A stretch of DNA of 51,349 nucleotides from an uncultured Varibaculum sp. (GTDB taxonomy: Bacteria > Actinomycetota > Actinomycetes > Actinomycetales > Actinomycetaceae). The translations under genes and the position numbers were made by a program. The stretch is taken from NCBI RefSeq assembly GCF_902489465.1, contig NZ_CABTZZ010000014.1, forward strand, positions 1-51,349, in the 5' to 3' direction. Of this stretch, positions 7,564 through 15,523 are shown piece by piece. The notes beneath the pieces are model-generated. The model did not search any database, was not told the DNA's origin, and worked only from the letters and a program-made list of their open reading frames with translations. Numbering within the stretch: position 1 is the first letter of the stretch; each line of letters begins with the position of its first letter.

Positions 7564-7694
7564 AGAGGCGCGACCGCCCCGGTTGCTGGAATTAGTGTTT
7601 GACCGGCAGTGGTGGAAGGGAGCGTACCACCAGCAAATAATATCGTCTCCATAGGGATTGTCTTTCTTAATGGACGGTTTTGAAAGAGTTGTCA
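7564..7694 (+). promoter_or_regulatory. Structured lysA leader with partial lysine-riboswitch-like motifs
   Basis: Between the DUF4862-like stop and lysA are AGAGGCGCGA (7564-7573), a TGCTGG/CCGGCA stem, GGAAGGGAGCG (7614-7624) closed by TGGTGG/CCACCA, and TGTCA (7690-7694). These resemble, in order and spacing, AGAGGnGCGA, GAAAGGggAGCG and TGTCA of the lysine riboswitch. However, the GCCGAAG element and the final GGAG are not found, so this may be a divergent riboswitch or chance similarity. Confidence 0.3.
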
Positions 7695-7762
7695 GCTTGG
7701 CAATAATTTAGCGAATGTAACCGCGGTTGCCTACCAATCTGAATCCTTGAAAGGTTTTCCCG

Positions 7763-9148
7763 ATGCTCACTTGCCCTGAACCTGCCGAAAATCCAGTGCT
7801 CTGGCCGTGGGGAACCCGGCGAGAAGAGGACGGACAGTTATCTTTTGCCGGACAAAAAGTAACTGACCTGGTGCAAAGTTTCGCCACCCCCTCCTACCTG
7901 TTTGACCTGGATGATTTCGCTGCCCGCGCGGAAACCATTTCCAGCGCAATGGCGGAAGAGTTCTGGGAAGGCTACGGATTTTCCGGTGCCAGCGTCTACT
8001 ATGCGGGCAAGGCCTTCCTGTGTACCGCTTTAGGGGATGCCCTCACCAGGGCAGGTATGGGGATAGATACTGCCAGCCTGGGGGAACTTTCGGTCGCGCT
8101 CCATCCCGCGATGGGAGCTGACCCCCAGAAAATCGGGCTACACGGTAACAATAAATCCCTCGAATCTCTGCGCCTGGCACTGCGCCGCGGTATTGGGCGG
8201 ATCATCGTAGATTCCCTGGGCGAAATCGACCTATTACAGTCTCTTTGCGAAAGCGAAAATACCACCGCTCCGGTGATGGTGCGGGTAACCACTGGGGTGC
8301 ACGCCGGGGGACACAGCTTTATCGCCACCGCCCACGAGGATCAAAAATTCGGCCTCTCCCTGGCCTCAGGAGCCGCCCTCCAGGCAGTCAAAAAGATCAT
8401 TGCTGCCCCAAATCTAAAGCTAGTGGGGCTGCATTCCCATATCGGCTCCCAAATCAAAGATTTAGAATCTTTCCAAGTAGCAGCCGACCGGCTGCTGGCT
8501 TTCCGCGCCCAAGTACAAAAACTAGGTGAGCCCGTCCCCGAAGTTGATTTAGGTGGGGGACTAGCGATTTCCTATCAGGGCGAGGACGTGCCCAGCGCCA
8601 GTGAATATGCGCGTTCCCTCGCAGCTTCGGTAAAGAAAGCCTGCGAGCAGGCAGGCACCGATATTCCCCATATTTCGATTGAACCGGGGCGCTGGCTAGC
8701 CGGTCCGGTATGCGTCAGCCTGTACCAGGTGGGAACCGTCAAGGATGTGCAGCTAGAAGACGGCTCTATCCGTAAATACGTGAGCGTAGACGGGGGTATG
8801 AGCGACAATATTCGCCCCGCCCTCTACGATGCCGGATATGTGGCGACCCTAGCTTCGCGCCTTTCTGATGCCCCCGCTGCTAGCTGCCGCATAGTGGGAA
8901 TGCATTGTGAATCTGGCGATATTTTAGTTCCCGAAATCTCCCTGCCTGCGGATATTCACGCTGGCGATTTACTGGTAATTCCGGCCACTGGAGCCTATGG
9001 GCGGGCAATGGCCTCGAACTATAATCTGGTTCCCCGTCCCGGGGTAGTCGGGCTGAGCCGTAAAGCGGCTCCGCGCTATATAGTTGCCCGAGAAACCGTG
9101 GATGACCTACTGCGACTGGATACCGGAATTTCCGGTTTATCTCAGTGA
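7763..9148 (+). CDS. lysA: Diaminopimelate decarboxylase
   Basis: 461-aa PLP enzyme that converts meso-diaminopimelate to L-lysine, the last step of lysine synthesis. It is a fold-type III decarboxylase: an alanine-racemase-like barrel with the Schiff-base lysine K83 in YYAGKAF, the HSHIGSQI block, GGGL for phosphate binding, EPGRWLAG, and a C-terminal beta domain with the active-site CESGDIL (the cysteine reaches across the dimer) and GAYGRAMASNYN. All key residues are present. A GAAAGG site lies 8 nt before ATG 7763. It heads an aspartate-family cluster with hom, thrC and thrB downstream, separated from hom by 94 bp. Confidence 0.97.
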   Translation: MLTCPEPAENPVLWPWGTRREEDGQLSFAGQKVTDLVQSFATPSYLFDLDDFAARAETISSAMAEEFWEGYGFSGASVYYAGKAFLCTALGDALTRAGMGIDTASLGELSVALHPAMGADPQKIGLHGNNKSLESLRLALRRGIGRIIVDSLGEIDLLQSLCESENTTAPVMVRVTTGVHAGGHSFIATAHEDQKFGLSLASGAALQAVKKIIAAPNLKLVGLHSHIGSQIKDLESFQVAADRLLAFRAQVQKLGEPVPEVDLGGGLAISYQGEDVPSASEYARSLAASVKKACEQAGTDIPHISIEPGRWLAGPVCVSLYQVGTVKDVQLEDGSIRKYVSVDGGMSDNIRPALYDAGYVATLASRLSDAPAASCRIVGMHCESGDILVPEISLPADIHAGDLLVIPATGAYGRAMASNYNLVPRPGVVGLSRKAAPRYIVARETVDDLLRLDTGISGLSQ

Positions 9149-9242
9149 TAAATCTTCGCAGCGCTCGAACAGTAATAACCGTTAGAGTAGAAAGCCCCGG
9201 CGGGTAAAAAGTACTGCCGAAAGTGGTGAAAAGAGGGTGAAT

Positions 9243-10538
9243 ATGAAGCAAGCGGTGAAAATAGCAGTCCTCGGGTGCGGAACTGTGGGGGCGCAAGTAG
9301 TGCGTCTACTGCAAGAACGTGCCGCTGATTATCAGGCTAGGTGTGGAGCCAGCCTAGAGATTATCGGTATTTGTGTAAATAATCTGGCTGCCCCCCGCCC
9401 CGATTTTATTAGCCGCGACCTGCTCACCGACCAGGCGGAGCCCTTGATTGACCAGGCAGACCTGGTAATCGAGCTAATCGGGGGAATCGAGCCGGCGCGC
9501 ACCTACATTACCCGCGCCCTCGAAGCTGGAAAATCCGTGGTAACCGGGAATAAAGCCCTCCTCGCCCAACACGGTCCGGAACTGTTTGACCTCTCCCGTG
9601 AGCGTGAAGCCGACCTTTACTATGAGGCCGCAGTTGCCGGAGCCATTCCCGTGGTTTACGGCCTGCGTGAGTCCTTAGCTGGCGACCGTGTCCAAGTGGT
9701 GCAAGGCATCGTTAATGGCACCACCAACTACATGCTTGACCAGATGGAAAAGAAAGGCTGGTCATTCGAGCAAGCGCTTACTACTGCCCAAGAACTCGGA
9801 TACGCCGAAGCGGATCCGACCGCCGATATTGATGGGTTAGATGCCGCCGCCAAATGCGCCCTACTCGCGCAGCTAGCTTTCCACACCCGGGTTTCCCTAG
9901 ATCAGGTAGCGGTGAAAGGGATTCGCAGTATTACCGCGGACGATATTGCCGACGCCAAAGAGTCGGGACGCACTATTAAACTGTTGGCGATTGCCCAGCT
10001 CGCGCAAGATGAACAAGGACGCGAATGCGTATCCTGCCGGGTAGAGCCGGTATTGGTGAAACCAGAAAATCCGCTCGCGAGCATTGCAGGAGCCTTCAAC
10101 GCGATTGTGATTGATGCCGAGGCCGCGGGCAGACTAATGTTCTATGGTCAAGGTGCTGGCGGGGTACAGACCGCTTCCGCCGTGCTTTCCGATGTGGTGG
10201 CGGCCGCCTTCCACCTGGTATCCGGGGGGAGCGCCCCGCGTGAATCCGCGTATGCAGATTTGCCGCAAATGCCAGCCGAACAAGTCAGTTCCAAGTACAG
10301 TATCCGTCTGCAGGTCGAGGACGTAACCGGGGTATTAGCCGAGGTAGCAGGAATTTTTGCTCGTCGCGGGATTTCTATCGAACAGGTGCGCCAGCGCAGT
10401 GACGCTAAATCCGGGAAAGCGATTGTTTCTTTGTCAAGTGACTGGGCTAGTGCGGGAGACATAGACTTGACGGTGAAAGATTTGGAAGCCGCTGAGCCGG
10501 TGAACCAAGTAATTCAAGTAATCAGTATGGAGGGCTAG
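9243..10538 (+). CDS. hom: Homoserine dehydrogenase
   Basis: 431-aa NAD(P)-dependent enzyme reducing aspartate semialdehyde to homoserine, the branch point to threonine and methionine. Visible are the nucleotide-binding GCGTVG (residues 11-16), the catalytic-domain block TGNKALLAQHG, GIVNGTTNYMLDQM and AEADPTADIDGLDAAAK, and a C-terminal ACT domain from about residue 345 (RLQVEDVTGVLAEVAGIF), where threonine feedback inhibition normally acts. I place the start at ATG 9243, 5-6 nt after AGAGGG, rather than the GTG at 9237, which overlaps that site. The stop is 4 bases before thrC, so the two are co-transcribed. Confidence 0.97.
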   Translation: MKQAVKIAVLGCGTVGAQVVRLLQERAADYQARCGASLEIIGICVNNLAAPRPDFISRDLLTDQAEPLIDQADLVIELIGGIEPARTYITRALEAGKSVVTGNKALLAQHGPELFDLSREREADLYYEAAVAGAIPVVYGLRESLAGDRVQVVQGIVNGTTNYMLDQMEKKGWSFEQALTTAQELGYAEADPTADIDGLDAAAKCALLAQLAFHTRVSLDQVAVKGIRSITADDIADAKESGRTIKLLAIAQLAQDEQGRECVSCRVEPVLVKPENPLASIAGAFNAIVIDAEAAGRLMFYGQGAGGVQTASAVLSDVVAAAFHLVSGGSAPRESAYADLPQMPAEQVSSKYSIRLQVEDVTGVLAEVAGIFARRGISIEQVRQRSDAKSGKAIVSLSSDWASAGDIDLTVKDLEAAEPVNQVIQVISMEG

Positions 10539-10542
10539 CAAG

Positions 10543-11646
10543 ATGGCACATCTGTGGCAGGGAATAATCAACGAATATCGCGATTGGCTCCCCATAAGCG
10601 ACGAAGAAGAAATCGTCACCTTGCAAGAGGGCGGCACTCCGCTGGTTTATTCCGATGATTTATCGGACGAGGTGAGGGCACGGGTATTTATCAAGGTCGA
10701 GGGGATGAACCCTACCGGCTCTTTTAAAGATCGCGGTATGACCATGGCGATGACTAAGGTGCTCTCTAGTGGGCAAAAAATGGTGGCTTGTGCTTCTACC
10801 GGCAATACTTCGGCTTCTGCCGCTGCCTATTCGGCAAAGGCTGGCTTGGAATGCGCGGTAATCCTGCCTGCTGGGAAGATTGCTGCCGGCAAACTTGCCC
10901 AAGCAATTGTGCATGGTGCGCGGTTAGTGGCAGTAGATGGAAATTTTGACCAATGCCTGACTATTACCCGCCAGCTCACCGAATCCTATCCGGTAGCTCT
11001 AGTAAACTCGATTAACCCCTACCGCCTGCAAGGACAAAAAACTGCGGCCTTTGAAATCGTTGATTTCTTGGGGGATGCGCCTGATATTCATGTTCTTCCG
11101 GTGGGAAATGCCGGAAACATTTCCGCCTACTGGATGGGATATAACGAATATGCTGGTCGGCGCACCGACGCCTCCTTGGAAAAAGAAACTAAACTCGGGG
11201 AGGCGCGCGCCAGTAAAGTTCCGCAAATGTGGGGTATCCAGGCTAAAGGGGCTGCGCCTTTCGTTGCTGGACATCCGATTGACAACCCGGAAACCGTGGC
11301 GACCGCCATCCGAATCGGCAACCCGGCTTCCTGGGATTATGCATCGGCAGCGCGGGACGATTCTGACGGTTTTATTACTGCGGTCAGCGATGAAGATATT
11401 TTAGCTGCCCAGGCACGGTTAGCAGCCGATACTGGTATTTTTGTGGAACCAGCTTCCGCGGCCTCGGTTGCGGGACTGCTGTGGGCTGCTGGCGCAGGTA
11501 AAGTACCCGAGGATGCGACTATTGTGTGTACAGTTACCGGTAACGGTTTGAAAGATACTGCGACTGCTCTGGGCGATCGCGATATTAACCCGCAGGTAAT
11601 CGCGCCCACCCTGGAGGCCGCCCTCACCGCCCTCGACTTGAAGTAA
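10543..11646 (+). CDS. thrC: Threonine synthase
   Basis: 367-aa fold-type II PLP enzyme that converts O-phosphohomoserine to L-threonine. The cofactor lysine is K62 in NPTGSFKDRGM, preceded by VKVEGM-like sequence (IKVEGM) and followed by the ASTGNTSASAAAYSAKAG stretch. PVGNAGNISAYW binds the PLP phosphate, and VTGNGLKD is the closing motif. The length fits the short actinobacterial class. GGAGGG inside the end of hom serves as ribosome binding site for ATG 10543. It lies between hom and thrB with only 4 and 15 bp gaps, a tight threonine operon. Confidence 0.97.
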   Translation: MAHLWQGIINEYRDWLPISDEEEIVTLQEGGTPLVYSDDLSDEVRARVFIKVEGMNPTGSFKDRGMTMAMTKVLSSGQKMVACASTGNTSASAAAYSAKAGLECAVILPAGKIAAGKLAQAIVHGARLVAVDGNFDQCLTITRQLTESYPVALVNSINPYRLQGQKTAAFEIVDFLGDAPDIHVLPVGNAGNISAYWMGYNEYAGRRTDASLEKETKLGEARASKVPQMWGIQAKGAAPFVAGHPIDNPETVATAIRIGNPASWDYASAARDDSDGFITAVSDEDILAAQARLAADTGIFVEPASAASVAGLLWAAGAGKVPEDATIVCTVTGNGLKDTATALGDRDINPQVIAPTLEAALTALDLK

Positions 11647-11661
11647 CAGGAACCAAGCAAG

Positions 11662-12672
11662 ATGCGGATTGTTAAGGACGAGGCGGAAGTAAAAGTTCCT
11701 GCTACCTCGGCTAATCTGGGGCCCGGATATGACTGTATGGGACTAGCGCTTTCCCTGCACGATCGAGTACGTTTTCGGGCTACCGTTGGAAAAACCCAGG
11801 TGCACGTACGGGGTCAAGGCAAAGACAAACTGCCGGAGGACGACAAACACCTGGTAGTACGGGCTATCCGTCTCGGCCTTGATGCGGTAGGAGCATCCCA
11901 AGTGGGGATTAGTCTTTGGCAAGAAAATCAGATTCCCCAATCGCGGGGTCTGGGATCTTCGGCATCCGCGATCGTGAGCGGGTTGGCCATTGTCCGGGCG
12001 ATTATTTCCGATCCGGAAGTGCTCGATAACGAAACGATGCTGCGAATCGCTACCTACCTGGAGGGACATCCCGATAACTTGGCACCGGCGATTTATGGGG
12101 GAATCACCCTGGCGGGAATCCACGGCACTTCCAGTGAGGAAGCTGCCACCACCAAGGAACTGACTTCACCTTTCCTTGAAATGGGGCAACACGGCCAGGA
12201 TGATCAGGATGAAGAAACGGATCTGCTTGCCTTGAACCCGGAGTTTCCGAGAACGTGGGCAGTGAAAATCAAAAATCAATATGACCTCTGCCCCACAGTG
12301 TTTATCCCGGATTTCGAATTGGATACTTCCCAGGCGCGCTCGCTACTGCCCGAACAGGTGCCTCACGCTGATGCTGCCCGCAATGTGGCGAACGTGGCAC
12401 TTTTGGTGACTGCCTTGCAAGGTCATCCCGAACTATTGATGGCCGCCACCACAGACTATTTGCATCAAAATTATCGCAGAGCCGCTATGCCGGCCTCTTT
12501 AGACTTAATGTATTGGTTACGGGCACAACAATTGCCGGCAATTGTCTCCGGGGCAGGTCCGTGTGTATTGGCATTGGCAAACGTGGGTGATCAGGTCAAA
12601 GCTAAGGCGGAGAAAGTGGGTTGGAAGGTTCGTACCTTAGAGTTGGATACTCGCGGAGTACGAGAGCTTTAA
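11662..12672 (+). CDS. thrB: Homoserine kinase
   Basis: 336-aa GHMP-family kinase that phosphorylates homoserine with ATP to make the thrC substrate. It begins with VKVPATSANLGPGYDCMGLAL, and the ATP loop QSRGLGSSASAIVSG is at about residues 92-106. The C-terminal GHMP motif is IVSGAGPCVLAL. An acidic insertion near residues 155-190 (HGQDDQDEETDLL) makes it somewhat longer than usual (about 300 aa); the core motifs are intact. Last gene of the hom-thrC-thrB unit; the next gene, rho, has its own 232-bp leader. Confidence 0.95.
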   Translation: MRIVKDEAEVKVPATSANLGPGYDCMGLALSLHDRVRFRATVGKTQVHVRGQGKDKLPEDDKHLVVRAIRLGLDAVGASQVGISLWQENQIPQSRGLGSSASAIVSGLAIVRAIISDPEVLDNETMLRIATYLEGHPDNLAPAIYGGITLAGIHGTSSEEAATTKELTSPFLEMGQHGQDDQDEETDLLALNPEFPRTWAVKIKNQYDLCPTVFIPDFELDTSQARSLLPEQVPHADAARNVANVALLVTALQGHPELLMAATTDYLHQNYRRAAMPASLDLMYWLRAQQLPAIVSGAGPCVLALANVGDQVKAKAEKVGWKVRTLELDTRGVREL

Positions 12673-12904
12673 GGCTCTTGCGGCAGTTTAAGGTATTCGT
12701 CTTAGTTAGGCCATGGCCAGGTTCACTAAACGCAAAGTTTCCTGCCGGCCGAAAATCCTGGTAAGCTAAACTCACGAAGGCAAAAGCACCTAGCGGGTTT
12801 ACCGCCAGGGACGCTCAGTTCCGGCCTTCAAAATCGAGGCCTATTTTTCTCGATTCTTAAAATCCAGGCGCATCAGCGTCAACCTATATTCAAAAGGAAA
12901 GTTT
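12673..12904 (+). promoter_or_regulatory. Untranslated leader of rho
   Basis: A 232-bp non-coding region. TAAGCT (near 12762) with TTTCCT 18 bp upstream is a possible promoter, and AATCGAG/CTCGATT forms a small hairpin close to the start of rho. Long leaders are usual for rho because Rho often autoregulates its own transcript, but no specific attenuator can be shown here. Confidence 0.3.
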
Positions 12905-14593
12905 GTGAGCACAAACGCGAATGCTAACGATCTGCGCACTATGAAGCTGGATGAGCTAAAGGCTCTAGCTGCAAAAATGCAGCTGCGGGGGATCTCCCGA
13001 TTGCGGAAGAACGAGTTGATCGAAATGATTAGTCAGGCTCGCTCCGCCCAACCTGCCAGTGATGCCGCGCAAGAGAGCGCGAAAGCTACTGCCGATCAAA
13101 ATGGCTCGTCTCAACGCAAAGCGGATACGCGCAGACACAACAGACAACATCAGGCAGCGGTTCGCGAAGGATCCGATGCTAAAAAAGATGCGAAGGAGCA
13201 GCTAAAACAGGATTTAGCCGAACGCGCTGGCAAGAAAGATCTCCGCAATAAGACCAAGAAAAATAAGGGAGAGACCCCGCATTCGGTCGATGAGATTGCC
13301 TTGCCTAGTGCAGAAGATGAAGATCGCGGGGAAGGACGCGGTCGGGGACGGCGTAATCGCCGGCGGGATCGGAATCGCCGCCGCGATGACAACTGGAATG
13401 ATAATCGCGGTCGGGGTAAAAACGACCATCATGACGAGGAACCCTCCGAAGAAAACGAGGAAGAGCTCTTGCCGATCGCCGGGGTATTGGATGTGCAAAG
13501 CAACCATGCTTTCGTCCGCACTTCGGGTTATATAGCTGGACCCAATGATGTTTATGTCACCCTCGGTCAGGTGCGCCGTTGGGGATTGCGTTCCGGCGAT
13601 GCGGTGCAGGGCGCGGTGCGTCCTCCCAAAGAGGGCGAAAACAACCGACGGCAAAAATACAATGCCCTGGTACGTTTGGACGCTGTCAACGGGATGAGTA
13701 TCGAGGACGCGCGGGCGCGCACCCAGTTCAAGGATTTGGTGCCGCTGTATCCGAATGAGCAGCTGCGCCTAGAGAACAATCCCAAGAATCCCACCCAGCG
13801 GATTATTGACCTGATTGCCCCGATTGGTAAGGGGCAGCGCGGGTTGATTGTTTCTCCACCTAAAGCCGGTAAAACTATTATTTTGCAGCAGATCGCCAAT
13901 GCGATCACCACGAACAATCCGGAATGTCACCTGATGGTGGTACTGGTAGATGAACGGCCCGAAGAGGTTACCGATATGCAGCGTACGGTAAAGGGAGAGG
14001 TTATTGCTTCGACCTTTGACCGTCCCGCCTCTGATCATGCCTCGGTAGCCGAATTAGCGATTGAACGGGCTAAACGCCTGGTAGAGCTAGGTCAAGATGT
14101 GGTGGTACTGCTGGATTCAATTACTCGCTTGGGACGTGCCTACAACTTGTCAGCCCCGGCTTCGGGACGAATCTTGTCCGGTGGTGTGGACGCTTCCGCG
14201 CTTTACCCGCCCAAGAAGTTCTTTGGGGCGGCGCGTAACGTCGAAAACGGGGGTTCGCTGACTATTTTGGCGACTGCCCTGGTGGAAACTAACTCCAAGA
14301 TGGACGAAGTTATTTTCGAAGAGTTCAAAGGCACCGGCAATATGGAGCTGCGCCTGTCGCGGCAGTTGGCTGATAAACGCCTATTCCCCGCGGTCGATGT
14401 GAACGCCTCGGGTACTCGCCGCGAAGAACTGCTGCTTAACAAGGAAGAACTGCAGGTCACGTGGAAGCTACGGCGGATGCTCAGCGCCCTGGAACCCCAG
14501 CAGGCTACCGAGTTTGTACTTTCTAAACTGAAGAACACTAACTCTAATGCCGAGTTCTTGATGATGATCGCTAAGATGAGCAGCCAGGTTTAA
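12905..14593 (+). CDS. rho: Transcription termination factor Rho
   Basis: 562-aa RNA-dependent hexameric ATPase that terminates transcription. The Rho_N helical domain is at residues 8-48 (MKLDELKALAAKM ... RKNELIEMI), followed by a ~130-residue hydrophilic insertion rich in Arg, Asn and Asp, typical of actinobacteria and thought to add RNA contacts. The cold-shock-like RNA-binding domain starts at about residue 195 (GVLDVQSNHAFVRTSGY). The ATPase has Walker A PPKAGKT (318-324), VLVDERPEEVTDM, LLDSITRLGRAYN and the Q-loop region. The start is GTG 12905 behind AAAGGAAAG. A very stable hairpin follows the gene. Confidence 0.97.
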   Translation: MSTNANANDLRTMKLDELKALAAKMQLRGISRLRKNELIEMISQARSAQPASDAAQESAKATADQNGSSQRKADTRRHNRQHQAAVREGSDAKKDAKEQLKQDLAERAGKKDLRNKTKKNKGETPHSVDEIALPSAEDEDRGEGRGRGRRNRRRDRNRRRDDNWNDNRGRGKNDHHDEEPSEENEEELLPIAGVLDVQSNHAFVRTSGYIAGPNDVYVTLGQVRRWGLRSGDAVQGAVRPPKEGENNRRQKYNALVRLDAVNGMSIEDARARTQFKDLVPLYPNEQLRLENNPKNPTQRIIDLIAPIGKGQRGLIVSPPKAGKTIILQQIANAITTNNPECHLMVVLVDERPEEVTDMQRTVKGEVIASTFDRPASDHASVAELAIERAKRLVELGQDVVVLLDSITRLGRAYNLSAPASGRILSGGVDASALYPPKKFFGAARNVENGGSLTILATALVETNSKMDEVIFEEFKGTGNMELRLSRQLADKRLFPAVDVNASGTRREELLLNKEELQVTWKLRRMLSALEPQQATEFVLSKLKNTNSNAEFLMMIAKMSSQV

Positions 14594-14622
14594 TCGGAAA
14601 CAGCGATTTTATATCTGATAGC

Positions 14623-14665
14623 AAAGCGTGGTGCCCCGCCGTTTCCCGGCGGGGCACCACGCTTT
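14623..14665 (+). terminator. Stable hairpin downstream of rho
   Basis: Perfect 19-bp arms (left 14623-14641, starting AAAGCGTGGTGCCCCG; right 14647-14665) around a 5-base loop. It lacks a U-tract (ttctgc follows), so it is either a non-canonical terminator or an RNA-protecting structure; being symmetrical it can act on both strands. Confidence 0.8.
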
Positions 14666-14789
14666 CTGCACAATCTGTGGTAAGGGCTACGAATGTAACG
14701 ATTTGGTAGCGAAATGATTGCATATTGGTTTAGACTGATTTTCGCCTGGTAAACCGGGCAGGTTATTTTGTCGACTGAATGGGAAAATC

Positions 14790-15416
14790 GTGGGACGTCA
14801 TAGCCAAGGAAAGAAACCATTCCGCCATCTACTCTGGCAGGCGGGGTTAGCCACTGCAGTAATCGCAGCAGCAGTCGGTACCTCGGGAGCAGTCGCTCTG
14901 CATTCTGCTTCCCTTCCCGCCGGGCAACCCCAACCCGAAATGACGGCGCAAACCATTTCCAAAACCAACCCGGTTGCTCAAGCAGGCGGGGAATACGGTT
15001 TAGAAAAAGTTAGCGCTAAAGTCTTAGACGAATCCCCCACAACCGATCCCGATACTGCGCTAAACAGCGAGAACTCGCAACCTGGCGCAAATTCGCAACC
15101 AGCTTCGCAGGCAAGTACCGGTGGGGCTAGTGCTTCCAGCGCACAATACTCCCTGGCAGCTTTACGTAGAGCAGGTGTAGTGCACTGGAGCGGATACAAG
15201 TTCACCTACTACTCCCAAAAAGTCTTACCCGGTGGGGGACTGCGGATTCCAGGTCGCCACGTGAACGCTAACGGATATGTAGCTGACGCCGACGGCTATA
15301 TTGTGCTCGCCAATGATGCCCCGAAAGGCACCGTTATTAACACTCCCTTTGGTGGGCCGGGAAAGGTCTATGACCGCGGCACCCGGGGTAACCATTTCGA
15401 CGTTTACACCCGTTAG
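14790..15416 (+). CDS. Exported protein with C-terminal 3D/RlpA-like barrel domain
   Basis: 208-aa protein with a basic N-terminus and one hydrophobic segment (about residues 14-36, signal peptide or anchor), a low-complexity Ser/Ala/Gln-rich region to about residue 125, and a compact C-terminal domain. The latter contains FTYYSQKVLPGGGLRIPG, GRHVNANGYVADADGYIVL, KGTVINTPFG and KVYDRGTRGNHFDVYT. The pattern of a DGYIVLA strand, a GTVxxTPFGxxGKVYD core and a final DVY resembles double-psi beta-barrel (3D/RlpA-like) domains attached to wall hydrolases in Firmicutes and phages. That suggests a role at the peptidoglycan, but this is inference. Start GTG 14790 has only weak support. It stands alone between rho and mfd. 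Confidence 0.6.
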   Translation: MGRHSQGKKPFRHLLWQAGLATAVIAAAVGTSGAVALHSASLPAGQPQPEMTAQTISKTNPVAQAGGEYGLEKVSAKVLDESPTTDPDTALNSENSQPGANSQPASQASTGGASASSAQYSLAALRRAGVVHWSGYKFTYYSQKVLPGGGLRIPGRHVNANGYVADADGYIVLANDAPKGTVINTPFGGPGKVYDRGTRGNHFDVYTR

Positions 15417-15510
15417 ATAGCGGCTAGTTATTTACAGGCGAGGGTGCACCCTCGCAAAACAGCGGTTACCGCAATCGTTCAGTGAAAGTGAACTAGACGG
15501 CTCACTCCTC

Positions 15511-15516
15511 TAGGAT
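15511..15516 (+). promoter_or_regulatory. -10 box, leaderless start of mfd
   Basis: TAGGAT followed by seven bases (agacacg) and ATG 15524. No Shine-Dalgarno sequence is present between them, so a leaderless mfd transcript is the simplest reading. Confidence 0.6.
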
Positions 15517-15523
15517 AGACACG

